DNA from: Flavobacterium sp. I3-2
GTDB taxonomy: Bacteria; Bacteroidota; Bacteroidia; Flavobacteriales; Flavobacteriaceae
Assembly (NCBI RefSeq): GCF_013389595.1
Contig: NZ_CP058306.1
Coordinates: forward strand, 1,674,001-1,738,000
Length of the DNA: 64,000 nucleotides
Direction of reading: 5' to 3'
This document shows, in pieces, positions 25,697 through 33,885 of the stretch. The notes below the pieces were generated by a model. That model ran no database searches, was not told the DNA's origin, and worked only from the letters and a program-made list of their open reading frames with translations. Position numbers and translations under genes: made by a program. The first letter of the stretch is position 1. Every line of letters begins with the position of its first letter.

Positions 25697-28462
25697 TTAT
25701 TTTAAATCTTTATCAAAAACCATGTTAATTGCATGTGCATAACGTGCTTTTGAACGTACAGATGAACCTGCTGCTGGAGCAGAAGCGTCTGCTGGTGATG
25801 CTAAACGGAATTTAACTAAGTCAAAGTTCATTAACATGTATCCGTAAGCTCCCATATTTCTTGGCTCTTCTTGTGCCCAAACATAGTCAGTTACGTTTGG
25901 ATAAGAATCGATAATTGCTTTTATTTCGTTAATCGCTAACGGGAATAATTGCTCTAATCTTACAAATGCTACATCTGTTCTTCCTAATTCTTCAGCTTTA
26001 GCTGTTAAATCGTAATAGAATTTACCAGAAACAAATACTAATGTTTTGATTGCTGATTTATCTGTTACTTTCGGATCATCTACAACTGGTTTGAATGAAC
26101 CGTTTGTGAAATCTTCGATAGGAGAAACTGCTAGTGGATGACGTAATAAACTTTTTGGAGAGAAAACGATTAATGGTTTTCTAAAGTCTGTTACCATTTG
26201 GCGACGTAATAAATGGAAGTGGTTAGCAGGTGTTGTACAGTTTGCTACATACATATTATGGTTTGCACATAATTGTAAGTAACGCTCTAAACGTGCTGAA
26301 GAGTGTTCTGCACCTTGATGCTCATATCCGTGAGGTAATAAAATTACTAAACCGTTTTGGTTGTTCCATTTATCTTCTCCAGCAGAAATGTATTGGTCAA
26401 ACATAATTTGAGCTCCGTTAGAGAAATCTCCAAATTGCGCTTCCCAAATAGTTAATGCTTTTGGATTGGTCATAGCGTAACCGTACTCATATCCAACTAC
26501 AGCATACTCAGATAAGTGCGAGTTAAAGATACGCATTTCACCATTACGAGATTGTAATTGGTTTAACATCGTTACTTCTTCTTCAGTATCTTCAGTTTTT
26601 ACAACAGCATGACGGTGAGAGAATGTACCACGTTGAACATCTTGTCCTGTGAAACGAACGTCAAAACCTTCTTGCATTAAAGTTCCGTAAGCTAAAAGTT
26701 CACCCATTGCCCAATCTAAACGGTCTGTTTCGTACATTTTAGCACGGTCACCGATTAACTTAGTTGTTTTGTTGATGAATTTTTTGTCTTCTGGTAATTT
26801 TGTGATTACCTCAGAAACTTTATCTAAAGATTCGCGTGAAACAGTTGTATCAAAAGTTTCTAACATTCTAGAACGATCAGCAATGTTGTAACCGATCCAT
26901 TCTTTTTGCATGAAAGGTATAACTGTTGCTTTTTCGTTTGCTTTAGCGATAGTTAAGTTGTCTTCTAGTAAAGCTTTGTATTTATCTTCTAATGCAACCA
27001 CATATTCTTCAGTTACAACTTTGTTTTCTAATAAACGAGCGTTGTAAATGTTACGAGCATTTTGGTGTTTAGAAATTAATTTATATAAAAGAGGTTGCGT
27101 GAAACGAGGTTCGTCTCCTTCGTTGTGACCGTATTTTCTGTATCCAACTAAATCAACAAAAACATCTTCGTTGAATTTCATACGATATTCTAAAGCGAAG
27201 ATAAATGCTTTAACAGCAGCTTCGGTATCATCAGCATTAACATGAACTACAGGTGCAGCTACAACTTTAGCGATGTCTGTAGAATAAACTCCAGAACGAG
27301 CATCTTTATAATTAGTTGTAAATCCAACTTGATTGTTTAAAACCACATGAATTGTACCACCTGTTTGGTATGCACGTAATTTAGACATTTGAACAATTTC
27401 ATAAACAATTCCTTGTCCTGCTATTGCTGCATCTCCGTGTAAACAAATTGGTAAAACTTTTGAGAAGTCGTTAGCAAAATACTTATCTTGTTTTGCGCGA
27501 GCAACTCCTTCAATTACGGCTCCTACAGTTTCTAAATGCGAAGGGTTTGGAGCTAAATTTAAATTGATTTTTTTACCGTTTTCAGTCGTTTTTTCAAACG
27601 TGTAACCTAAGTGGTATTTTACGTCACCGTCAAAAGAATCAGAAACATCTGCGTAATCTTTTCCGTCGAATTCAGTAAAAATGTTTTGAGCTGGTTTTTG
27701 GAAGATGTTTGCTAAAATGTTTAAACGTCCACGGTGAGCCATTCCCATTACAAATTCTTCAACGCCTTTATCAGCAGCTGCATCAATTAATGCATCTAGT
27801 GCTGGTACAGTAGCTTCTAAACCTTCTAGAGAGAAACGTTTTTGACCTACATATTTTGTGTGGAAAAAGTTTTCGAAAGCAGCTGCTTGAACTAATTTTT
27901 CTAAAACGTGTTTCTTTTTGTCAGTAGTTAATTCAGTAGATTGAGCTTCAAAATAATTTGAAATCCAGTTTACTTTTTCTTCATTCGGAATATACATAAA
28001 CTCTACACCTGTTGATGTACAGTAAACATTTTCTAAATGATTTAAAATTTCTTGAAGCGTGCTTGAAGAAAGTTTTATCGATTTAGCTGCATCGAAACGT
28101 GTGTTTAGATCAGCTTGATTTAATCCAAATTTCTCAATTGATAAATCTGGAGTTGCTACTTGTCGTTCACAAAGAGGATTCGTTTTCGTTAGTAAATGTC
28201 CATGCGTTCTGTAAGCTTCTATAAGTTTAAGAACTGCGAACTCTTTTTGAAGACTTTCAACAGCTTGCGTAGATTCTCCAGAACCTACATAAGCATTTGA
28301 TAATTGTTCAACAGGGCTACCGTTGTATTCGTTTGCGAAATCAAAACCTTGAAAAAAACTTCTCCAGCTTGGTTCTACGCTGTCAGGACTTTCTAAGTAC
28401 TGGTCGTATAAATCTGCAAAAAATGCTGTATGTGCCGCGTTTAAAAAGGAAAACCTATCCAT
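25697..28462 (-). CDS. sucA: 2-oxoglutarate dehydrogenase E1 component
   Basis: Thiamine-diphosphate-dependent decarboxylase of the 2-oxoglutarate dehydrogenase complex, 921 residues. The N-terminal E2-binding segment (DLYDQYLESPDSVEPSWRSF) is present. The ThDP site includes GMAHRGRLNIL, CLHGDAAIAGQG and the later HNEGDEPRFTQP, and the pyrimidine domain has SHRHAV and LPHGYEHQGAEHSSAR. The frame extends to a TTG at 28504, but that codon sits in the promoter box, so the ATG at 28462 is preferred. It forms an operon with odhB. Confidence 0.97.
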   Translation of the reverse strand: MDRFSFLNAAHTAFFADLYDQYLESPDSVEPSWRSFFQGFDFANEYNGSPVEQLSNAYVGSGESTQAVESLQKEFAVLKLIEAYRTHGHLLTKTNPLCERQVATPDLSIEKFGLNQADLNTRFDAAKSIKLSSSTLQEILNHLENVYCTSTGVEFMYIPNEEKVNWISNYFEAQSTELTTDKKKHVLEKLVQAAAFENFFHTKYVGQKRFSLEGLEATVPALDALIDAAADKGVEEFVMGMAHRGRLNILANIFQKPAQNIFTEFDGKDYADVSDSFDGDVKYHLGYTFEKTTENGKKINLNLAPNPSHLETVGAVIEGVARAKQDKYFANDFSKVLPICLHGDAAIAGQGIVYEIVQMSKLRAYQTGGTIHVVLNNQVGFTTNYKDARSGVYSTDIAKVVAAPVVHVNADDTEAAVKAFIFALEYRMKFNEDVFVDLVGYRKYGHNEGDEPRFTQPLLYKLISKHQNARNIYNARLLENKVVTEEYVVALEDKYKALLEDNLTIAKANEKATVIPFMQKEWIGYNIADRSRMLETFDTTVSRESLDKVSEVITKLPEDKKFINKTTKLIGDRAKMYETDRLDWAMGELLAYGTLMQEGFDVRFTGQDVQRGTFSHRHAVVKTEDTEEEVTMLNQLQSRNGEMRIFNSHLSEYAVVGYEYGYAMTNPKALTIWEAQFGDFSNGAQIMFDQYISAGEDKWNNQNGLVILLPHGYEHQGAEHSSARLERYLQLCANHNMYVANCTTPANHFHLLRRQMVTDFRKPLIVFSPKSLLRHPLAVSPIEDFTNGSFKPVVDDPKVTDKSAIKTLVFVSGKFYYDLTAKAEELGRTDVAFVRLEQLFPLAINEIKAIIDSYPNVTDYVWAQEEPRNMGAYGYMLMNFDLVKFRLASPADASAPAAGSSVRSKARYAHAINMVFDKDLK

Positions 28463-28501
28463 AATATTGTCTAAAGACCTTTTGTTTAAAAAATATTTGT
28501 G

Positions 28502-28509
28502 CAAAAATA
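28502..28509 (-). promoter_or_regulatory. -7 box for sucA-odhB
   Basis: Minus-strand TATTTTTG (TAnnTTTG), 39 bp before the ATG. It overlaps the rejected TTG start. Confidence 0.5.
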
Positions 28510-28833
28510 CGATACTTTATAATAATAATACAAAAATTTAGACAGTTTTATGATATTATTTTTCTGTATATTCTATATTCAAAATGATATAAATCATTAA
28601 TTTAACTCGAAATGTATGAATATAATTTTTTAAACCCTTTTTTTTAGGTAATAACTTTTGTCTTTTTTATTTTTATGGGCTTAAAATACGAATTTATTAA
28701 AACTTATTTTTTGATTCTTTGTGTGATGAAAAGGTTTAATTTCAGATGATTATAATTTATTAATTTATTTTTTTTTCTTTATGTTTTTTTTAAAGGGTAT
28801 GTTTTTTGTTTATGTGTAAGCGAAATAAAATGC

Positions 28834-28841
28834 TAACTTTG
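28834..28841 (+). promoter_or_regulatory. -7 box for outer-membrane protein gene
   Basis: TAACTTTG (TAnnTTTG), 21 bp before the ATG at 28863. Confidence 0.5.
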
Positions 28842-28862
28842 TAACGTAAAAAAAATAAGATT

Positions 28863-29420
28863 ATGAAAAAAATTATATGGATATTACTTTTTTCTGGATT
28901 ATTAGTTCAGAATGAAATAAATGCTCAAGTTACACATCCTCAAAATAATGAACCAAGAAAAGTTAAAAGCGATTTTTTTGATCATGTACAATTTGGTGGA
29001 GGTTTAGGTTTGTCTTTTGGTAATAATTTTACTGATATTTCAATTGCACCGAGTGGAATTTATCATTTTACAGATAAACTTGCTGCTGGAGTTGGTTTAC
29101 AATATAATTATGTAGAATCAAAAGATTATTATAGAAGTAGTTCTTACGGGATTAATTTAATTGGTTTATATACACCAATTCCTCAATTTCAACTTTCTGC
29201 AGAATTAGAACAATTACGTGTGAATAATGCTATTGATATTTATTCTCAAGGTTATTATTACGGTAAGTTTAAAGATAATTTTTGGAATACCGGTTTGTTT
29301 TTAGGAGCAGGATATCGTACCAATAATGTTACCGTAGGAGTTAGATATAATGTTTTGTATAAAACAGATAACTATGTGTATTCACAATCTTGGATGCCAT
29401 TTGTTAGAGTTTATTTCTAA
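28863..29420 (+). CDS. Outer-membrane beta-barrel-like protein
   Basis: A 185-residue exported protein. The signal peptide (IIWILLFSGLLVQNEINAQ) ends at about residue 22. The rest alternates aromatic and Gly residues in beta strands (FGGGLGLSFGNNFTDIS, GVGLQYNYVES, GYRTNNVTVGVRYNVLY) and closes with the terminal aromatic VRVYF, as expected for an outer-membrane barrel. Function is unknown. Its last 17 bp overlap the convergent gene, and its probable terminator lies inside that gene. Confidence 0.78.
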   Translation: MKKIIWILLFSGLLVQNEINAQVTHPQNNEPRKVKSDFFDHVQFGGGLGLSFGNNFTDISIAPSGIYHFTDKLAAGVGLQYNYVESKDYYRSSSYGINLIGLYTPIPQFQLSAELEQLRVNNAIDIYSQGYYYGKFKDNFWNTGLFLGAGYRTNNVTVGVRYNVLYKTDNYVYSQSWMPFVRVYF

Positions 29421-29745
29421 AATATACTTTTTGACATTCGCGCTTTAAAATTAAATAACATAAAACCTCGATCATTTGGTCGGGGTTTTCTTTTAGGTTT
29501 TTATGAACTTCATGTTCGGGAATATCTATTAAATACAAAAGAGTTGAAAGTTTATTTGGATGCTGATCGACTATCACTTTTAATTGAATTTCAAGATTAG
29601 CGACTATTTCAAATACAGAAGCATTACTTGGAACAACTTCTTCTTGTGTGGCTCTATAAAAATCTTTATTAAGCTGAAGAATTAATTGGTCAAGTAATGC
29701 TTTGTTTGTTAATTCGGTATTTAATAATGAAATCGATTTATCCAT
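29404..29745 (-). CDS. Conserved hypothetical protein downstream of polyprenyl synthase
   Basis: A 113-residue, helical, soluble protein rich in Leu and Glu. No motif is recognised (LLYLIDIPEHEVHKNLKENP is its most distinctive part). It begins directly after the stop of the polyprenyl synthase gene, so translation is probably coupled. Homologues in this position are common in flavobacteria as far as I recall, but I know no function for them. The 3' end overlaps the convergent barrel gene by 17 bp. Confidence 0.75.
   Translation of the reverse strand: MDKSISLLNTELTNKALLDQLILQLNKDFYRATQEEVVPSNASVFEIVANLEIQLKVIVDQHPNKLSTLLYLIDIPEHEVHKNLKENPDQMIEVLCYLILKRECQKVYFRNKL
29462..29489 (+). terminator. 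Terminator of barrel-protein gene located within the opposite coding region
   Basis: 10-bp stem AAAACCTCGA/TCGGGGTTTT (one G-T pair), loop of 8, then a T-rich tail. It starts 42 bp after the + gene stop yet is entirely inside the convergent coding sequence. Confidence 0.7.
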
Positions 29746-30720
29746 TTATACAGCTCTGTTCATTAATTCTAAAGCAAAAATACGCAATTCGTTTTTGTGA
29801 TTTTCGTTTATTTCTAAATCGTTCAAAATAGCTAAAGCTTTGTCCGTGTAATCTTCTATTTGTTTTTGTGTAGCTAATGTTGCTTTAGTATTTTCAAAAA
29901 TATATTTTACTTCGTTTATTTTTTCTTGACTGTTGTTTTCAGTTGATGCAAACCAAGTTTGTAAATCCTGTTTTTGTTCTGTATTTGCGTTTTCTAAGGC
30001 AAGTAAATAAAGGTACGTTTTTTTGTTTTCTAAAATGTCTCCTCCAATTTGTTTTCCAAAAGTAGTGGCATCCCCAAATGCATCTAAATAATCGTCTTGT
30101 AATTGAAAGGCAATCCCTAGATTTAAACCAAAATCATAAATAGCCTTTTTGTTTTCGATTGAAGTTTCTGCAACAATTGCACCCATTTGTAAAGCTGCGC
30201 CAACTAGAACAGCAGTTTTGTATTGAATCATTTTAATGTATTCAGAAACAGAAACGTCAGTTCTAGTTTCAAAATTAATATCCATTTGTTGACCTTCACA
30301 AACCTCTAAAGCTGTTTTGCTGAAAAGTTGCGCCAATTCTTTAAAGATTTGTGGTTCGTAATTTTCAAAATATTGATATGCTAAAATAAGCATTGCATCT
30401 CCAGATAAAATACCGGTATTGATATTCCATTTTTCGTGAACTGTTTTATGACCTCTGCGCAAAGGTGCATCGTCCATGATGTCGTCGTGAATAAGTGAAA
30501 AATTATGAAAAAGTTCAATGGCTGTTGCTGCATATAATGCTTTTTCATATTTAGCGCCGAAAATTTCTGCTGTGAAAAGAGTTAAAACTGGTCTAAGTTG
30601 TTTTCCGCCTAGCGACAAAATGTATTTGATTGGGTCGTAAAGTTCGTTTGGCGTTTTTTCAATTTTTAATGAACTGATATATTTTGAGGTAATCTCTTTG
30701 TATTTTGAAATTGAATTCAT
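29746..30720 (-). CDS. Polyprenyl synthetase family protein (farnesyl/geranylgeranyl diphosphate synthase-like)
   Basis: A 324-residue trans-isoprenyl diphosphate synthase. The first Asp-rich motif is LIHDDIMDDAPLRRG, with the Arg-Arg pyrophosphate clamp, and the second is FQLQDDYLDAFGD. The residues before the first motif (FHNFSLIHDD) set chain length; two aromatic residues at those positions point to a short C15-C20 product, though this is only a rule of thumb. The product feeds quinone, carotenoid or undecaprenyl synthesis. It is in an operon with the 113-residue gene that follows at once. Confidence 0.93.
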   Translation of the reverse strand: MNSISKYKEITSKYISSLKIEKTPNELYDPIKYILSLGGKQLRPVLTLFTAEIFGAKYEKALYAATAIELFHNFSLIHDDIMDDAPLRRGHKTVHEKWNINTGILSGDAMLILAYQYFENYEPQIFKELAQLFSKTALEVCEGQQMDINFETRTDVSVSEYIKMIQYKTAVLVGAALQMGAIVAETSIENKKAIYDFGLNLGIAFQLQDDYLDAFGDATTFGKQIGGDILENKKTYLYLLALENANTEQKQDLQTWFASTENNSQEKINEVKYIFENTKATLATQKQIEDYTDKALAILNDLEINENHKNELRIFALELMNRAV

Positions 30721-30830
30721 TTCCTAAGTTTATTGCTATTTGTAAGTTATGGCAAATATAAGCTTATTTTTTTAACTTAAAATTAATAAAAAAAAACCTA
30801 GAAAACTTTTTTGGTATAAAAAGTTTCTGT

Positions 30831-30838
30831 TAACTTTG
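30831..30838 (+). promoter_or_regulatory. Promoter of tetR-RND efflux operon
   Basis: -7 box TAACTTTG, with a TTG at 30811-30813 17 bp upstream as a possible -33. It lies 25 bp before the TetR start codon. Confidence 0.5.
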
Positions 30839-30863
30839 CCTAGAATTTTTTAAAAAATGATTT

Positions 30864-31475
30864 ATGAAAGAAGCAATTTTAAATAAATCGCTAAAAATGT
30901 TTGTTGTCCATGGTTTTAAATCCATAACTATGGATGATATAGCTAAAGAAATGGGAATTTCTAAAAAAACGATTTATCAACATTTTGATTCAAAAAACGA
31001 GTTAGTTAAAGCAACGGTTGAGTATGTTTATGATTCTGCTTCTAACCGAATGAAAAAAATATCAGGAAAATGCGAAACACCAATACACGAGTATTTTGAA
31101 ACAAGAGAATGTGTATCTGAATTGTTAGGACACAATATTCAACCAAGTTCTATTTATCAATTTAATAAATATTATCCAGATTTATCTAAATGGATTGAAG
31201 ATAAAAGACATAAAGATTTTGATACAACAATTATAAGAAATCTTACAGAAGGAGTAGAGTTGGGATTATACAGAAAAAATATTGATATTGATTTTATAGG
31301 AAGAATATTTTTTGCATTGCCATCTTCTTTTTTGCACAACGAATTATTTCAAGAGTCATTAAAGATGAGTTCGTTAGAAGAATTAAATATGAAATTTTTG
31401 GAATATCATTTAAGAGGAATTGTAACTCCAAAAGGATTAGAAGTTTTAGAACAAATTTTAAAAGAAATAAATTAA
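30864..31475 (+). CDS. TetR/AcrR family transcriptional regulator
   Basis: A 203-residue repressor. The HTH is TMDDIAKEMGISKKTIYQHF (residues 22-41), followed by the family's DSKNELVKATVEYV. The ligand-binding domain is not recognisable. As first gene of a tetR-tolC-adaptor-RND operon with 4 bp to the next gene, it is probably an autoregulated repressor responding to an efflux substrate. Confidence 0.94.
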   Translation: MKEAILNKSLKMFVVHGFKSITMDDIAKEMGISKKTIYQHFDSKNELVKATVEYVYDSASNRMKKISGKCETPIHEYFETRECVSELLGHNIQPSSIYQFNKYYPDLSKWIEDKRHKDFDTTIIRNLTEGVELGLYRKNIDIDFIGRIFFALPSSFLHNELFQESLKMSSLEELNMKFLEYHLRGIVTPKGLEVLEQILKEIN

Positions 31476-31479
31476 ATAT

Positions 31480-32799
31480 ATGAAAAAGCTCACAGTTGCT
31501 TTAGTTGCTTTACTGTTCGGAAATATAGTTCAGGCGCAACAAGTTTTAACGCTAAAAGATGCGGTAAATTTCGCTTTAGAAAATAAAGCAGAAGCTATAA
31601 AAGCTAAATTAGATGTCAAAAATAGCGAGTTTATGATTGACGAAGTTAGAGCAAGTGCGCTGCCTCAAATCAGTGCAAATGGTGGTTTAACTTATAACGC
31701 TATTTTACAAGAAACAGCTTTAGATTTTGGTGGAACTTCTCAAGTAATTAAAATGGGTAAACCATGGCAATCAACAGCTTCGGTTTCGTTAAATCAACAA
31801 ATTTTTAATCAGGCTGTATTTACAGGTCTAAAAGCTGCTAAATCAACGCGTGAATTTTATCAGATTAATGCTAAGTTAACAAACGAGCAGGTTATTGAGA
31901 AAGTAGCTTCAACTTATTACGAATTGTATAAAACTAAGTCTCAGATTGAAACTTTAGATAAAACAATCGAAAATACAACACGTGTTCGTGATGTAATTCA
32001 AAGTTTATTTAATAGTGGTTTAGCTAAAAAAATTGATTTAGACCGTATGAATGTAACTTTAAATAATGTTATAAGTTCTAAACAACAATTAATCAATGGA
32101 TTAGAATTACAAGAAAATTCATTGAAGTATTTAATCGGAATGGATATTAATAATGAGATTGAACTTCCTGAAAATACGTTTGAAATTACTTCTTTAGCTT
32201 TTGTTGAAGATGCACATACAAGCCTAAACAGAACCGAAATTGAATTGTTAGAAAAACAAGGCGAACTTTATGACTTGAATTTAAAAGCTACTATAGCTCA
32301 AGGATATCCAACATTGAGTTTAACAGGTAATTACGGTTATTTAGGAATTGGAGATAAAATGCCTTGGTTTCAACATTATCCAAATGCATATTGGTCAGAT
32401 TATGCTTCAGTTGGTTTAAATTTAAATATTCCAATTTTTAATGGTGGTGTAAATAGAGCAAAAATCAAACAAGCAAAAGTGGATATTGAAAAATTTAATG
32501 CTGATGTGAATGATGCTAAATTAGGTTTAAGTTTAGAATTCGAAAACGCTAAAGCACAAATTACAAACTCATTAATTACTTTAAATACACAAAAAGAAAA
32601 CGTGCAATTGGCGAAACAAGTTTTAGAAAATGTTGAGAATAACTATAAAAACGGTTTGGCAACATTAACAGATTTGTTAGAAGCTGAGACTTCGTATTCA
32701 GATGCTCAAAACAATCAAACAAATGCTTTATTAGATTATAAACTGGCAGAAGTTCAGTTAATTAAAGCTAAAGGAGAATTAAATTCATTAACGAAATAA
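31480..32799 (+). CDS. TolC family outer-membrane efflux protein
   Basis: A 439-residue outer-membrane channel subunit of a tripartite pump. The signal peptide ends at about residue 20 (FGNIVQAQQ). Two structural repeats are seen, with long helices (ASTYYELYKTKSQIETLDKTI and the second-half equivalent) and the late ENVENNYKNGLATLTDLLEA typical of TolC homologues. It is the second gene of the operon. Confidence 0.95.
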   Translation: MKKLTVALVALLFGNIVQAQQVLTLKDAVNFALENKAEAIKAKLDVKNSEFMIDEVRASALPQISANGGLTYNAILQETALDFGGTSQVIKMGKPWQSTASVSLNQQIFNQAVFTGLKAAKSTREFYQINAKLTNEQVIEKVASTYYELYKTKSQIETLDKTIENTTRVRDVIQSLFNSGLAKKIDLDRMNVTLNNVISSKQQLINGLELQENSLKYLIGMDINNEIELPENTFEITSLAFVEDAHTSLNRTEIELLEKQGELYDLNLKATIAQGYPTLSLTGNYGYLGIGDKMPWFQHYPNAYWSDYASVGLNLNIPIFNGGVNRAKIKQAKVDIEKFNADVNDAKLGLSLEFENAKAQITNSLITLNTQKENVQLAKQVLENVENNYKNGLATLTDLLEAETSYSDAQNNQTNALLDYKLAEVQLIKAKGELNSLTK

Positions 32800-32815
32800 A
32801 ATAGGAAACATAAAT

Positions 32816-33874
32816 ATGAAAAAAGTAATCATTACTGGAATCGTTGTAATTGCTGCATTAGCTGGAATTATGTATGTATTGAATAAAAACAAAGCAACTG
32901 CTGAAATGCAAACACAAATTGTTGCTGAGAAAAATGCAGCGATAATGGTTCGTGTAGAGCCTGTTGAATTTAAAGAAGTTAACGGACAATATATTGCTAA
33001 TGGTATTTTTATGCCTAAACAAGATGTGAAAATTTCTACAGAAACTCCAGGTGTTGTTTCTCGTGTTAATGTTTCTGAAGGTTCGTTTGTGAAAGCTGGT
33101 CAAATTTTGGCAGTCGTTAAAAGCGATAAACAAAATGTTAGTGTAGCAAATGCTCAGGCAGTTTATAACAATGCTAAAGCTGAAGTAGCTCGTTTTGAAA
33201 GCGCTTATGCAACTGGTGGAGTTACCAAACAACAATTAGATAATGTAAAATTACAATTGGTTAACGCTAAAAATAATTTAGAGAGTGCTCAAATTACGGC
33301 ATCTGATGTTAATATTACTGCATCTTTCTCTGGAATTGTAAATAAGAAAAATATCGAACCGGGTTCTTACGTTAATCCAGGTCAAGAAGTTTTCGAAATC
33401 GTGAACGTATCAACTTTAAAATTACGTGTAAATGTTGACGAAAAAAATGTCGGAAGTCTAAAAATTGGTCAAGCTATAAAAGTTGAATCTCCAGTTTTAA
33501 CAGGAAAAACGTTCACAGGAAAAATTACTTTCATTGCACCTAAAGCAGACGGAAGTTTAAATTTCCCAGTTGACTTAGAAATTCAAAATAATCCAGATAA
33601 CGAATTGAAAGCTGGTATGTACGGAAATGCATATTTTGGAGATTCGCAAATGTCTAACGTATTAGTAGTTTCTCGTAACGCATTTGTTGGTTCAGTTAGT
33701 TCAAATGAAGTTTTTGTTTTAAGAGACGGAAAATCATATTTAACTAAAGTTACTGTTGGTAGAACTTTTGGCGATTTAATCGAAATTACATCTGGATTAA
33801 AAGCTGGTGAGCAAGTTATTGTTTCAGGACAAATTAACTTAGTAAACGAAGCAGTAGTTGAAATCATCAAATAA
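32816..33874 (+). CDS. RND efflux periplasmic adaptor subunit
   Basis: A 352-residue membrane-fusion protein linking the RND pump to TolC. An N-terminal membrane anchor (IITGIVVIAALAGIMYVL) is followed by a short hairpin, a lipoyl domain split by it (TPGVVSRVNVSEGSFVKAGQ and GIVNKKNIEPGSYVNPGQ), and the beta-barrel domain. The coiled-coil hairpin is short, about 45 residues. It has no lipobox. Confidence 0.95.
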   Translation: MKKVIITGIVVIAALAGIMYVLNKNKATAEMQTQIVAEKNAAIMVRVEPVEFKEVNGQYIANGIFMPKQDVKISTETPGVVSRVNVSEGSFVKAGQILAVVKSDKQNVSVANAQAVYNNAKAEVARFESAYATGGVTKQQLDNVKLQLVNAKNNLESAQITASDVNITASFSGIVNKKNIEPGSYVNPGQEVFEIVNVSTLKLRVNVDEKNVGSLKIGQAIKVESPVLTGKTFTGKITFIAPKADGSLNFPVDLEIQNNPDNELKAGMYGNAYFGDSQMSNVLVVSRNAFVGSVSSNEVFVLRDGKSYLTKVTVGRTFGDLIEITSGLKAGEQVIVSGQINLVNEAVVEIIK

Positions 33875-33885
33875 AGAATTTGTAA

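Larger units (their letters stand above)
28463..28862. other. Intergenic region between divergent sucA and an outer-membrane protein gene
   Basis: 400 bp of very AT-rich sequence. It contains the two divergent TAnnTTTG boxes listed separately (28502-28509 minus, 28834-28841 plus). I see no gene or stable RNA structure in the rest. Confidence 0.6.

Noticed and set aside
28463..28862. Riboswitch or leader RNA upstream of sucA or the barrel gene
   Set aside because: The promoter boxes leave leaders of only about 15-35 nt and no stable structure is seen.
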